This document shows, piece after piece, positions 37,097 to 46,695 of a DNA stretch of 64,000 nt. The stretch comes from Paracoccus mutanolyticus (lineage in GTDB: Bacteria; Pseudomonadota; Alphaproteobacteria; Rhodobacterales; Rhodobacteraceae). The stretch lies in NCBI RefSeq assembly GCF_003285265.1, contig NZ_CP030239.1, positions 2,004,501-2,068,500 on the forward strand. Reading direction: 5' to 3'. A model generated the notes under the pieces. That model was given only the letters and a program-made list of their open reading frames with translations, was not told where the DNA came from and ran no database searches. How positions within the stretch are numbered: position 1 is the stretch's first letter; each line of letters opens with the position of its first letter. Both the position numbers and the translations under genes were made by a program.

Positions 37097-37450
37097 ATGT
37101 CGCAGATGATCGTGTTCGACCTGGAAAACCTCGGCACGCCCGAACTGTCGCAAGCCGCGCCCGACCGGCTGGTCGACGGCAATCCCCGCTACAAGACCTG
37201 GGAACAGGACGTGGTCGACGGCGGCCGCATCCGCAGCGGCGTCTGGGAAGCGAGCCCCGGCGCCACCCGCTCGATCAAGGGCGAGACCTGGGAGTTCTGC
37301 CACGTCCTGTCGGGCGTGGTCGAACTGACCGAGGACGGCGGCGAGACGCGGCGCCTGACGGCGGGCGACACCTTCATCATGCGCCCCGGCTTCGTCGGCA
37401 CCTGGCGCACCATCGAGACGGTGCGCAAGCTGTGGGTCATCGTGTCCTAG
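37097..37450 (+). CDS. Cupin domain-containing protein
   Basis: A 117-residue single cupin with the double motif arranged as ETWEFCHVLSGVVELTEDGG and then LTAGDTFIMRPGFVGTWRTIE. The usual metal-binding His pair is partly replaced, as in the (S)-ureidoglycine/ethanolamine-type cupins of the EutQ/DUF861 group. Members often sit beside amine or amino acid oxidases. It follows the HAD gene by 12 bases and precedes the FAD oxidoreductase, so it is cotranscribed. The exact function is unknown. Confidence 0.82.
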   Translation: MSQMIVFDLENLGTPELSQAAPDRLVDGNPRYKTWEQDVVDGGRIRSGVWEASPGATRSIKGETWEFCHVLSGVVELTEDGGETRRLTAGDTFIMRPGFVGTWRTIETVRKLWVIVS

Positions 37451-37548
37451 GGCCTTGGGTCCGGCCCGGACAAGTCCAGCCGCGCGGGCAGGGGCATCTG
37501 CCCTTTGCCCGCGCAGGTCATTTCCACCCTAGAAACGGAAGACAGATC

Positions 37549-38853
37549 ATGTCACCCACCCTGCCGATTGCCGATGTCCGCTCGTTCTGGCAGGCCACGG
37601 CCGTCAACCGGCCCCAAGCGCCCGAACTGCGCGGGTCCAAGCAGTATGATGTCGCCATCATCGGCGGCGGCTTCACGGGCCTCTCCACCGCCCGCTACCT
37701 GGCGAAACGCGGGCTGTCCTGCGCCATCCTGGAGGCCAATGCCATCGGCTGGGGATGCAGCGGCCGCAACGGCGGCGTGGTTTCCGCCAAATACCGCATC
37801 ACCTATCCCGAGATCGCCCGCATCCACGGGCTGGAAGCCGCGCGCCGGATGCACACCCTGGGCCGCGAGACGGTCGAGCATCTGAACGAGCTGGTCGAGG
37901 ATTACGGCATCGAGGCCGCCGATTACCGCCAGGGCGGCTGGCTTTTGTGCGCGCATACGCACAGCTACATGCGCAAGATCGAAAAAGAGATCGAGTGGAT
38001 GCGCGTCAACCTGGGCGACACCACCAACCGCCTGGTCAGTGCCGAGGAGGTCCATGCCGAAACCAGCTCGCGCGATTTCGTGGGCGGGATGCTGACCTCG
38101 TTCGGGGGCACGCTGCACCCGCTGAACCTGGTCTTCGGCATGGCGAACGGGGTGATGCGGGACGGGGTCTCGATCTATCAGAACTCGCCGGTGCTCAAGA
38201 CGCATCAGTCGGGCGGGCGCGTGATCCTGGAAACGCCGAACGGCACCGTCAGCGCCCGGCAGATGGTCATCGGGACGGACGGCTATAACGAACTGACCCC
38301 GGCGACCGGGGGGGTACGCAAGGCCATCGTGCCGTTCCGGTCGGCCATGATCGTCAGCGAGCCGCTGGAGCAGTCTGTGGCCGACAGCCTGTTCACCGAA
38401 GGCCGCAGCTATGCCGAGACGCGCCGCATGATGCGCTGGTTCCGCAAGGTCGACAACCGGCTGATGTATGGCGGCCGCGGCGCCTTCGGCAAGGAGGATT
38501 CGGAATCCGCCTTCGAGGCGCTGCGCCGCGCGATGTTCCGGCAGTTCCCGCAGCTTGAGGGCAAGCAGATCACGCATCGCTGGTCGGGGCTGGTGGCGCT
38601 GACGCTGGACAGCATCCCGCATCTGGGCCGGCTGGACGACAAGACGGTCTACGCCATGGGCTACAACGGCACCGGCGTCGCCATGTCCTCGGCCATCGGG
38701 AAATATGTGGCGGCGGTGGTTGTCGGGGAAAAGCCGGACCTGGGCCTGATTACCGCGACCCCGCTGAAGCAGGTGCCGATGTACGGGGTCCGCGAACCCG
38801 CCGTGCGCATGGTCGCCGGATGGTATCAGTTCCTGGACGCGATCGGCCGGTAA
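37549..38853 (+). CDS. FAD-dependent amine oxidoreductase (PuuB/DadA-like)
   Basis: A 434-residue flavoprotein of the D-amino-acid-oxidase fold, closest in pattern to gamma-glutamylputrescine oxidase (PuuB) and related amine oxidases. The FAD-binding motif VAIIGGGFTGLSTARYLAKR lies near residue 33, followed by GWGCSGRNGGVVS, a family signature. The C-terminal ITHRWSGLVALTLDSIPHLG and YAMGYNGTGVAMSS close the flavin site. The start at 37549 (MSPTLPIADVR) is chosen for similarity in length; a Shine-Dalgarno is weak (GGAAGACAG). Third gene of the HAD-cupin operon. The amine substrate is unknown; a polyamine derivative is plausible. Confidence 0.83.
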   Translation: MSPTLPIADVRSFWQATAVNRPQAPELRGSKQYDVAIIGGGFTGLSTARYLAKRGLSCAILEANAIGWGCSGRNGGVVSAKYRITYPEIARIHGLEAARRMHTLGRETVEHLNELVEDYGIEAADYRQGGWLLCAHTHSYMRKIEKEIEWMRVNLGDTTNRLVSAEEVHAETSSRDFVGGMLTSFGGTLHPLNLVFGMANGVMRDGVSIYQNSPVLKTHQSGGRVILETPNGTVSARQMVIGTDGYNELTPATGGVRKAIVPFRSAMIVSEPLEQSVADSLFTEGRSYAETRRMMRWFRKVDNRLMYGGRGAFGKEDSESAFEALRRAMFRQFPQLEGKQITHRWSGLVALTLDSIPHLGRLDDKTVYAMGYNGTGVAMSSAIGKYVAAVVVGEKPDLGLITATPLKQVPMYGVREPAVRMVAGWYQFLDAIGR

Positions 38854-38962
38854 GCCGCGCCGCACAGCAGAAATCCGCACAGCAAAAAAGGGCGCCGCCG
38901 CAAGCGCCGCCTTTCTTGTTGCAGACGGAAGACACCGCCGGGGACGAACCCCCTGCGCTGCT

Positions 38963-40151
38963 TCACTCTGCGCCGTAGATTGCTTCGGCCGATCCGACCT
39001 GCACGTCGTCTTTGGCCAGCACGCAGGCGCGGCCGGGCGAGATCGCGTCTTCGGTGATCCCCAGGGCGGCGATGTCGGCGGGGATGCCGGCGCCCACCGC
39101 CAGCGCGGCCGCAAGCCGCGCCGCGGCGGCGCTGGCCATGACCCCGTTGCCGCCCTGGCCGGCCAGCCAGACGAAGCCCGCGTCCTGCGGATCGGGGCCG
39201 ATCACCGGCTCGTGGTCGGGGGCGAAGGTGCGCAGGCCGCCCCATTTGTGCGAAAGGCGCGGCACGGTCATGGTGGTGAAGGTCTCGATCCGGTCGATGG
39301 CGATGGCGACCTCCATCTCGTCGGCCTGTGCGTCGCAGGGCTCGGACCGGGCCATGTCCACGGGCGAGACCATGACCTTGCCCGCCTCGGGCTTGAAATA
39401 GAAGGTCTCGGCCACGTCGAAGGTCATCGGCCAATGGTGCAGGTTGCTGCCCGCCGGCGCGTCGAAGGTGACGGCGGTGCGGCGGAACGGCACCACGTTG
39501 CGATAGCCCAGGCCCGCCATCTCGGCCACCTGCTGCACCCAGCCGCCGGCGGCGTTCACCACCACGCCGCCCTGGAAGGCGCCGGCGGTCGTCTCGACCT
39601 GCCAGCCCCCCGCGTCGCGGCGGATCGCGGTCACCCGCGCGCCGGTCACGACCGCGCCGCCCGCCGCGCGGATGCCGCGCTGATAGCCCATCATCAGCTC
39701 GTTCGTGTCCACGTCCTTGCAGTCGGGCTCGTACATGGCGGTGGCGTATTTCTCGGTCCGCAGCACCTCGCACCAGCGCAGCGCCTCGTCGGCCGCGACC
39801 AGCTCGACCCTGGCGCCGCGCGCGATCAGGTCGTCGTATTGCGCCTGAAGCTGCTCCGTCTCATGCGCCTGGGCCAGGAACAGCGCGCCCCGGTCGGTGA
39901 CCAGCGGCGGCGCGGTGGCAAAGCCTTCGGGCGGGTTTTCCAGAAAGCCGCGGGTGGCGCTGACCAGGCGGCTCCACAGCCGGGGGCCGTAGTTCTCGGA
40001 CATGACGGCGGCGGAACGGCCGGTCGAGTGATAGCCGAGCGCGCTTTCCTGCTCCAGCACGATCACTGCTGCCATGCGGCAGCAGCTCATAGGCCACCGA
40101 AGCGCCGGCGATCCCGCCGCCGATCACGATGAAATCCGCAGTATTGGGCAT
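38963..40151 (-). pseudogene. D-amino acid dehydrogenase, DauA (D-arginine dehydrogenase)-like, one frameshift
   Basis: An FAD-dependent oxidoreductase of about 395 residues resembling Pseudomonas D-arginine dehydrogenase DauA, which turns D-arginine into the 2-keto acid. Matching blocks: DFIVIGGGIAGASVAYEL, LGYHSTGRSAAVMSENYGP, DVDTNELMMGYQRGIR, WPMTFDVAETFYFKPEAGK, and KWGGLRTFAPDHEPVIG. The frame breaks once near 40070, after ELLPHG; both sides are otherwise intact, so a single indel error is likely. The start at 40151 gives MPNTADF. It is divergent from the hydroxyacid dehydrogenase. Confidence 0.82.
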
Positions 40152-40324
40152 GTCGTTCCCCTGTCCGTTGCCAGCCTGGTTTACGCCGAAGGCGGCGGGT
40201 TTTTGTAGCAAACATTCCCGCACTTGCGACGCATGCTGTCGCGCGCGGGGATCAGGTCGACGGAATCTGTCGCAGGACTGGCCTAGTCTGGACGGACAAG
40301 GGAAAACGGCCTGGGAGATCACGC

Positions 40325-41302
40325 ATGAAGGCCTGGTTCATCGACTGCACCCCGGAACTGGCCGCGCTGTTCGACGCGGGCGCGGCCCCTGTCCCGCCGG
40401 GCGTGCGCATCCATCGCGGCGACCCGGACGCGGCCGCGATCCTGGCCATGGCGCAGGACGCCCAGGTGCTGATGGTCGAACATACGGTGATCCCGGATGC
40501 GGTCTTTGCCCGGGCGCCGGGCCTGCGGGCCATCGTCTTCATGGGCACCGGGGCCGGGACCTATGTCGATGCCGCGCTGGCCGCCCGGCACGGGGTCGCG
40601 GTGCTGACCACGCCGGGCTACGGCTCGGTCGCGGTGGCGGAACATGCCTTCGCCCTGATGATGGCGGGCGCGCGCCGCATCGCGCGGATGGACCGCGAGA
40701 TCCGCGCCGGCCTCTGGCAGCCGCGCGGCGGGCTGCAGCTGGCGGGACGCAAGGTGGCGGTGCTGGGTCTGGGCGGCATCGGGCGGGCCTTCGCCGAACG
40801 CTGCGCCGCCTTCGGCATGACGGTCGCGGGCTGGAACCGCAGCGCGCTGGACCATCCGCATTATTGCCCGGATCCCGAGGAGGCGCTGCGCGGCGCCGAT
40901 GTCGTGTCCCTGCACCTGACCCTGAACCAGGCGACGCGCGGCTTTCTGGACGCGGCCCGGCTGGCCCTGCCTGCGCCAGGCTTTCTGCTGGTCAACACCG
41001 CCCGGTCGCAGCTGATCGACCCCGCCGCGCTGACCGCCGCCCTGGACAGCGGCCAGGTCGGCCATCTGGCGACCGACGTGTTCGACGCCGAGCCGGTGGC
41101 CCCGGACGACCCGCTGCTGGCCCGCGACGACGTGACCCTGACCGCCCATGCCGCCTACATGACCCGCGACGCCTATCTGGAACTCTGGAAACGCAGCTGC
41201 GCTCAGGTCCAGGCGGCGCGGGACGGTTCAGCGCAGGGCAGGGCGGCGCCCGCCTGTTCCGGCGAGTCGGTCCCGCAGGACGCAAGTCCACGGCTGCCCT
41301 GA
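40325..41302 (+). CDS. D-isomer-specific 2-hydroxyacid dehydrogenase
   Basis: A 325-residue NAD(P)-dependent dehydrogenase of the D-2-hydroxyacid/phosphoglycerate type. The Rossmann motif VAVLGLGGIGRAFAERCAAFG lies near residue 143 in halves. The Arg site is VNTARSQLIDPAALTAAL, and the Glu follows in DVFDAEPVAPDDPLL. The catalytic His is in VTLTAHAAYMTRDA. The final 35 residues are low-complexity and may be a shifted frame. It probably reduces or oxidises the 2-keto acid made by the divergent D-amino acid dehydrogenase, an inference from position. Confidence 0.83.
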   Translation: MKAWFIDCTPELAALFDAGAAPVPPGVRIHRGDPDAAAILAMAQDAQVLMVEHTVIPDAVFARAPGLRAIVFMGTGAGTYVDAALAARHGVAVLTTPGYGSVAVAEHAFALMMAGARRIARMDREIRAGLWQPRGGLQLAGRKVAVLGLGGIGRAFAERCAAFGMTVAGWNRSALDHPHYCPDPEEALRGADVVSLHLTLNQATRGFLDAARLALPAPGFLLVNTARSQLIDPAALTAALDSGQVGHLATDVFDAEPVAPDDPLLARDDVTLTAHAAYMTRDAYLELWKRSCAQVQAARDGSAQGRAAPACSGESVPQDASPRLP

Positions 41303-41425
41303 CATTTCCTGCCGCATTGCGGGCGTAATTGTCATGCGATGTCGGGACTTGGGGCGATTAAGGGAAAAATATCCCCGGCGTCCCGCTATTTCTCGTGACA
41401 TCCGCAGCGCAAGAAGGGACATCCG

Positions 41426-42773
41426 ATGCTCGCCAATTCGCTCCAGGCCCTCGACAAGGCCCATCTGATCCACCCCGTCGTTTCGCTGCGAGAGCACGAG
41501 CGGAAAGGCGTCACCGTCCTTCAATCCGCGAAGGGCTGCTACCTGACCGACAGCGAGGGGCGGCAACTGCTTGACGGGTTCGCCGGGCTGTGGTGCGTCA
41601 ATGCGGGCTACGGCCATGCCAGCATCGTCAATGCGGCCGCCGAACAGATGATGCGCCTGCCCTATGCCACGGGCTATTTCCATTTCGGCAGCGAACCGGC
41701 GATCCGGCTGGCCGCCGAACTGGCCGAACTGGCGCCAGAAGGAGTGGACCATGTGTTCTTCACGCTGGGCGGCTCGGACGCGGTCGATTCGGTGATCCGG
41801 CTGGTGCGCTATTTCTGGAACGCGCGCGGCCGCCAGACGAAGAAGCATCATCTCGCGCTGGCGCGGCTATCACGGCTCGGGCTGATCACGGGCTCGCTGA
41901 CCGCGCTGCCGCTGTTCCACACGGGCTTCGACGTGCCCGGCCCCTGGCAGCACCATATCCCGTCCCCCAACCCCTATCGCCACCCGGCCGGCCCCGATGG
42001 CGATGCGATCATCCGGGCCTGCGTGCAGTCGCTTCGGGACAAGGTCGCCCGACGGGCGCAGACACCGTCGCCGCCTTCATCGGCGAGCCGGTGCAGGGCT
42101 CGGGGGGCGGATCGTGCCGCCCGCCGGCTTCGCCCGCGCCATGCAGGAGGCCTGCCGCGAACTGGACATCCTGTTCATCGTCGACGAGGTCATCACCGGC
42201 TTTGGCCGCACCGGCCCGATGCTGGCCTGCGAACACGAGGGGCTGACCCCGGATTTCATCACCATCGCCAAGGGCCTGACCTCGGGCTATGCGCCGATGG
42301 GCGCGGTGCTGATGGCGGATCGCGTCTATCAGGTCATCGCCGACGCGGCGCCCGAGGGCACGGCGCTTGGCCACGGGCTGACCTATTCCGGCCACCCGGT
42401 CAGCGCCGCCGTCGCGCTCGAGGTGCTGAAGCTCTATCGCGGCGGCATGATCGACAACGCCCACCGCGCCGGGGCCTATTTCGGCCAGCGGCTGCGCGAA
42501 TTCCGGGATCACCCGCTGGTCGGGGATGTCCGCAGCCAGGGCCTGCTGGGCGCGATCGAACTGGTCAGCGACAAGGCGACCAAGGCGAAATTCCCTGCCG
42601 AGGCCCGCATCGGCCCCCGCCTGGCCGAGGCCGGCTATCGCCACGGCATCATCTTCCGCGCCTTCAACGACGGCACCCTGGGCTTTGCCCCGCCGATCTG
42701 CATCTCGCAGGACGAGATCGACCTGCTGATCGCCCGTGTCGGCGCCACCCTTGCCGAAGTCACCAACCTGTAA
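41426..42773 (+). pseudogene. Class III aminotransferase (aspartate aminotransferase family), frameshifted
   Basis: A PLP-dependent omega-aminotransferase of about 450 residues, of the group that includes putrescine, beta-alanine and taurine transaminases. Conserved: LLDGFAGLWCVNAGYGH, YFHFGSEPAIRLAAELAEL, VFFTLGGSDAVDSVIRLVRY, IVDEVITGFGRTG (cofactor Asp) and TIAKGLTSGYAPMGAVL with the PLP Lys. Frames break near 41865 (locally compensated) and near 42050. Other regions are intact, so indel errors are likely. The next gene starts 10 bases later. Its product semialdehyde could feed the island SSADH. Confidence 0.82.
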
Positions 42774-42782
42774 GGAAACCTC

Positions 42783-43503
42783 ATGAAACTGACCGATTTC
42801 AAGGCCCTGACCTTCGACGTCTACGGCACGCTGATCGACTGGGAAAGCGGCATGGTCGAGGCGCTGCAGGGCCTGCCGCCCGCGTCGACCGCGCCCTTCG
42901 CGCGACGAGATCCTGGAGGCGCATGCCCGCCACGAATCCAGCCAGCAGGCCTACACGCCCGCCAAGAAATACAGCGAGCTTCTGCAGATCGTCTACAAGC
43001 GCCTGGCCGAGGAATGGGGTGTTCCCTTCACCCGCGAGGAATGCGTCGAATACGGCGAGTCGGTCAAGAAATGGCCGGCCTTCCCCGACAGCGAAGGCGC
43101 GCTGCAATACCTGAAAAAGCACTACAAGCTGATCGTGCTGACCAACACCGACAACGACAGCTTCGCCGCCTCGAACAGGAAGCTCGGCGTCGATTTCGAC
43201 GGCAGCTATACGGCCGAGGACGTGGGCAGCTACAAGCCCGCCCCGCGCAACTTCGACTATATGCTGGAAAAGCTGAAGACAATCGGCATCGACAAGTCGG
43301 AGGTCCTTCACACCGCCGAGAGCATGTTCCATGATCACGGCCCGGCGAATCGGCTGGGGCTGGCGAATTGCTGGATCTATCGCCGCTACGACCAGGAAGG
43401 CTTCGGCGCGACGATGAACCCAGGCGACATGCCCCGCTACGATTTCCGGTTCAACTCGATGGCCGATCTGGTGAAGGCGCATCAGGCAGAGCTGCGCGCT
43501 TGA
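42783..43503 (+). pseudogene. 2-haloacid dehalogenase type II-like HAD hydrolase (one frameshift)
   Basis: A HAD hydrolase of about 240 residues. Motif I is [15 protein letters not shown], with nucleophilic Asp and the Tyr expected in type II dehalogenases. The frame shifts near 42900 and continues [19 protein letters not shown]. Then come motif II ([12 protein letters not shown]), the Lys in [14 protein letters not shown], and [17 protein letters not shown]. It is a paralogue of the gene at 36368, with better conserved catalytic residues. It lies between the aminotransferase and the first Lrp gene in one operon. Confidence 0.82.
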
Positions 43504-43533
43504 AGGGGCGTTCGCGCAAGAGGACACATATCG

Positions 43534-44028
43534 GTGGCGGAAAATCCAAGACTCGACCGGATCGACATCAACATTCTTGCGCAGCTCCAGGCCGACAGCG
43601 GCATGACCAACGTCAGGCTGGCCGAAGCGGTCGGCCTGTCGCCATCCCCCTGCCTGCAACGGGTGAAGCGGCTCGAGAAGGCCGGCTTCATCGAATGCTA
43701 TCGCGCGCGGATCAACATCGGCAAGCTGACGGAAAGCGTGATGATCTTTACCGAGGTCACGCTGTCCGATCACCGCAAGGACGACTTCCAGAAGTTCGAG
43801 CGGGAAATCCGCAAGATCGACAATCTGCAGGAAATGCACCTCATTTCCGGCGGGTACGATTATCTGCTCAAGTTCACGGTGCGCAACATGCTGCACTATC
43901 AGGAGATCATTTCCGACGTTCTTGAAAAGAACATCGGCGTCTCGAAATACTTCAGCTATATCGTCATCCAGACCCTGCTGGACCGCGGATATGTCCCGAT
44001 CAAGGCATTGACGCGCAAGGATATCTGA
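43534..44028 (+). CDS. Lrp/AsnC family transcriptional regulator 1
   Basis: A 164-residue Lrp/AsnC regulator. The N-terminal HTH is LDRIDINILAQLQADSGMTN and LAEAVGLSPSPCLQRVKRLE. The C-terminal RAM domain, which binds amino acids, includes FTEVTLSDHRKDDFQKFERE and LISGGYDYLLKFTVRN. The start is GTG at 43534 after AAGAGGAC. It ends the aminotransferase-HAD operon and is a close paralogue of the Lrp at 44597. It probably senses an amino acid that the operon degrades. Confidence 0.92.
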   Translation: MAENPRLDRIDINILAQLQADSGMTNVRLAEAVGLSPSPCLQRVKRLEKAGFIECYRARINIGKLTESVMIFTEVTLSDHRKDDFQKFEREIRKIDNLQEMHLISGGYDYLLKFTVRNMLHYQEIISDVLEKNIGVSKYFSYIVIQTLLDRGYVPIKALTRKDI

Positions 44029-44086
44029 TGTGACTTCGGGCCTGGAAACGGAACAGGGGCGCAGGGCGCCCGGACGGAGGACGACA

Positions 44087-44425
44087 GTGTTGAAACCGGA
44101 AATTGCGTATGATGACTTTTCCAAGGTCGAGATGCGCGTGGGAAAGATCGTCGAGGTCCAGCCCTTCCCCCGTGCCCGCAATCCCTCCTACAAGGTCAGG
44201 GTCGATTTCGGGGATGGCGGGGAACGCTGGTCAAGCGCGCAGATCACGAATTATTCCGAAGCCGAGCTTCTGGGCCGGCTGGTCGTCTGCGTGGTCAACA
44301 TGCCGCCAAGAAACATCGCCGGCTTCAAGTCGGAAATCCTGGTCATGGGCGCCCCCGATGCGCAGGGCCGGACCATGCTGTTGCAGCCCGACGCGGGCGC
44401 GGTCGTGGGCTCGGAAATATTCTAG
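44087..44425 (+). CDS. csaA: tRNA-binding domain protein (CsaA-like)
   Basis: A 112-residue protein with a single EMAP-II/CsaA-type tRNA-binding OB fold. Blocks: VEMRVGKIVEVQPFPRARNP, YKVRVDFGDGGERWSSAQIT, and VNMPPRNIAGFKSEILVMG. In other bacteria CsaA has chaperone-like and tRNA-binding activity. The GTG at 44087 follows GGAGGACGACA and gives the usual length of about 110; the upstream frame is not conserved. It is placed between the two Lrp paralogues, an unusual setting. Confidence 0.85.
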   Translation: MLKPEIAYDDFSKVEMRVGKIVEVQPFPRARNPSYKVRVDFGDGGERWSSAQITNYSEAELLGRLVVCVVNMPPRNIAGFKSEILVMGAPDAQGRTMLLQPDAGAVVGSEIF

Positions 44426-44458
44426 CCCGGAGCGGCAGGCCGACTGGCATCGAAGGTC

Positions 44459-44475
44459 CATGACATCCCGTCATG
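44459..44475. promoter_or_regulatory. Perfect dyad CATGAC-N5-GTCATG upstream of Lrp 2
   Basis: CATGAC-ATCCC-GTCATG is a perfect 6-bp inverted repeat with a 5-base centre, about 120 bp before the second Lrp gene and 34 bp after the csaA stop. It shares the ATGAC-N5-GTCAT core with the dyads at 33745 and 36267. It could be an operator for the Lrp or for the island LysR regulator. Confidence 0.55.
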
Positions 44476-44596
44476 GAAGCGATGAAAACATGTCGGTTTG
44501 ATCGGTCCGAAATAGGCCTATGCTTTCTCCGACCCTTGCCGGATCCCTGGGCGACCAGCCGCGGGGACAGGTTCAAGCATTGGAAAACCCGCACGC

Positions 44597-45088
44597 ATGG
44601 CCGCGACGCCGAAACTCGACAGGATCGACATCAACATTCTGGCGCAGCTGCAACGGAATGGCCGGCTGACGAACCTTCGCCTTGCGGAGGCGGTCGGCCT
44701 TTCCCCCAGCCCCTGCCTGTCCCGCGTCAAGCGGCTGGAAAAGGCGGGTTACATCGCCGGCTATAACGCCCGGCTCCAGCTTTCCAGGCTGGTCGAACAC
44801 ATCACCGTCTTTACCGAAGTCACCCTGCTCGACCACCGGCGCGAGGATTTCCTGAAATTCGAATCCAGCATCCGCCGATGCAGCGCGCTGAAGGAATGTC
44901 ACCTGGTCAGCGGCGGCTATGATTACCTTCTGAAATTCGTGGTGCGCAATATCGACCGCTATCAGGCGATGATGGAGGCCATGCTCGAGAGCGATATCGG
45001 CGTCGAGAAATACTTCAGCTATGTGGTCCTGAAAACGGTGATCGACCTGGAATCGGTGCCGCTCGCATCGCTGATCGAGGATGGCTGA
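44597..45088 (+). CDS. Lrp/AsnC family transcriptional regulator 2
   Basis: A 163-residue Lrp/AsnC protein closely similar to the one at 43534: LDRIDINILAQLQRNGRLTN, LAEAVGLSPSPCLSRVKRLE and LVSGGYDYLLKFVVRN are almost superimposable. The divergent positions lie mainly in the ligand-binding half (ARLQLSRLVEHITVFTEVTL), so the two may sense different ligands. It has its own upstream gap with a dyad, and precedes the GlcD-type oxidase by 81 bases. Confidence 0.92.
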   Translation: MAATPKLDRIDINILAQLQRNGRLTNLRLAEAVGLSPSPCLSRVKRLEKAGYIAGYNARLQLSRLVEHITVFTEVTLLDHRREDFLKFESSIRRCSALKECHLVSGGYDYLLKFVVRNIDRYQAMMEAMLESDIGVEKYFSYVVLKTVIDLESVPLASLIEDG

Positions 45089-45169
45089 CCCAAGGCGAAG
45101 GCGCTGCGAACCCTTCCCCCAGCGGCGGCCCTTCGCGGTCGTGGCAAGACACGTCGAGGAAACCAGATC

Positions 45170-46586
45170 GTGCAACCCATTGAACAGGTGCTGGCCCAGC
45201 TCCCGGCCGAGATCGTCACCCGCGATCCCGACATCATCGCCGGCTATGCCACCGATTTCCGCCGCCAGCATACCGGACGGACGCCCGCGCTGCTGCGCCC
45301 CCGCGACACGGCCGAGGTCCAGCGCATCGTCCGCGCCTGCGCGGCTGCGGGCGTGGCCCTGGTCCCGCAGGGCGGCAACACCGGCTATTGCGCGGCGGCC
45401 ACCCCCTCGGACAGCGGCCAGGACCTGCTCGTCAGCCTCGAGCGGATGAACCGCCTGCGCGACCTGGATCCGGGCAACCTGTCGCTGACCGCCGAGGCCG
45501 GCATGATCCTGGCCGAGATCCAGCACGCCGCGGACGACGCCGGGCTGCTGATGCCGCTGGGGCTCGGCTCGCAGCAATCCTGCCGCATCGGCGGCAATCT
45601 CTCGACCAATGCGGGCGGGCTGTCGGTGCTGCGATACGGCATGGCGCGCGACCTGGTGCTGGGGCTCGAGGTGGTCCTGCCCGACGGCAGCCTGTTCACG
45701 ACCTGTTCGCCCCTGCGCAAGAACAACGCGGGCTATGACCTGAAGCAGCTGTTCATGGGGTCCGAGGGCACGCTGGGCATCATCACCGCGGCGTCGCTGC
45801 AACTGTGCCCGCAAGCCGCGCCAGACGGTGACGGCCTTCCTGGCCATCCAGGACATCGCCAGCCTGGCGACCATCCTGGGCATGGCGCAGGAACAGACGG
45901 GCGAGATGGTGACCTCGTTCGAATATCTCTCGGACAGATCCCTGCAACTGCTGCTCTCGGCCCGGCCGGAACTGCGCCACCCGCTGTCGGCGCCAGGCCC
46001 GCATTACGTCCTGCTCGAGGCGGCGACCGCCTCTCCGGTCCTGAATCTCGAAGATACGGCAAGCGCACTCCTTGAACAACTGTTCGAGGAAGGGCTGGTC
46101 AGCGACGGCGCCATCGCCGCCAGCGGCCAGCAGCGCGCCGCGTTCTGGACCCTGCGCGAAAGCATCCCCGAGGCCGAGGTGCATCACGGCGGCTCGGTCA
46201 AGCACGATGTCGCCGTGCGAAGCTCGCGCCTGGCCGAATTCATCCAGGCGGCCTCGGCCATCGTCGCGCGCGAGGCGCCGGACGCGATTCTCTCGGTCTA
46301 TGGCCATGTCGGCGACGGCAATGTCCACTTCAACATCCTCGCGCCGGCAGGGTCGGACCAGCCTGGCTTCAAGCGGTCCCTCGAGGCAAGCGTCTCGCCG
46401 CTGATCTACGACCTGGCCGCGCTGATGGAGGGCACGTTCAGCGCCGAATACGGCATCGGCCAGGTCAAGCGCGACCTGCTGGCCCGCCATGCCCCTGCCG
46501 GCAAGCTCGCCCTGATGCGCGCGCTGAAGCAGGCCCTGGACCCCAGGGACCTGATGAACCCGGGCAAGGTCATTCCCCACGGATGA
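45170..46586 (+). pseudogene. FAD-binding oxidoreductase (GlcD / D-2-hydroxyglutarate dehydrogenase-like), one frameshift
   Basis: A flavoprotein of the PCMH-type (vanillyl-alcohol oxidase) fold, about 470 residues. FAD-binding segments are ALVPQGGNTGYCAAATP and LGSQQSCRIGGNLSTNAGG, then LKQLFMGSEGTLGIITAASL. The frame breaks once near 45820; the rest is intact (VYGHVGDGNVHFNILAP with its metal-binding His pair, and FSAEYGIGQVKRDLL). It oxidises a D-2-hydroxyacid such as D-lactate, glycolate or D-2-hydroxyglutarate; which one is unclear. GTG start at 45170 after GAGGAAACC. It is the last island gene before ecm. Confidence 0.84.
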
Positions 46587-46695
46587 CGCGGGCCCCCGGA
46601 GGGAGAGCGGCGCCGACAGCCAGGGCGCCCCCTTCGCCTCCGCCGCATGAGCAGCGCGTCCTGCAAGAGCCGAGGTCACCGCCCATTTTCTGCGT

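Noticed and set aside
38880..38920. Terminator between the convergent FAD oxidoreductase genes
   Set aside because: There is a GC-rich partly symmetric stretch with an A-run, but no uninterrupted stem could be drawn with confidence.
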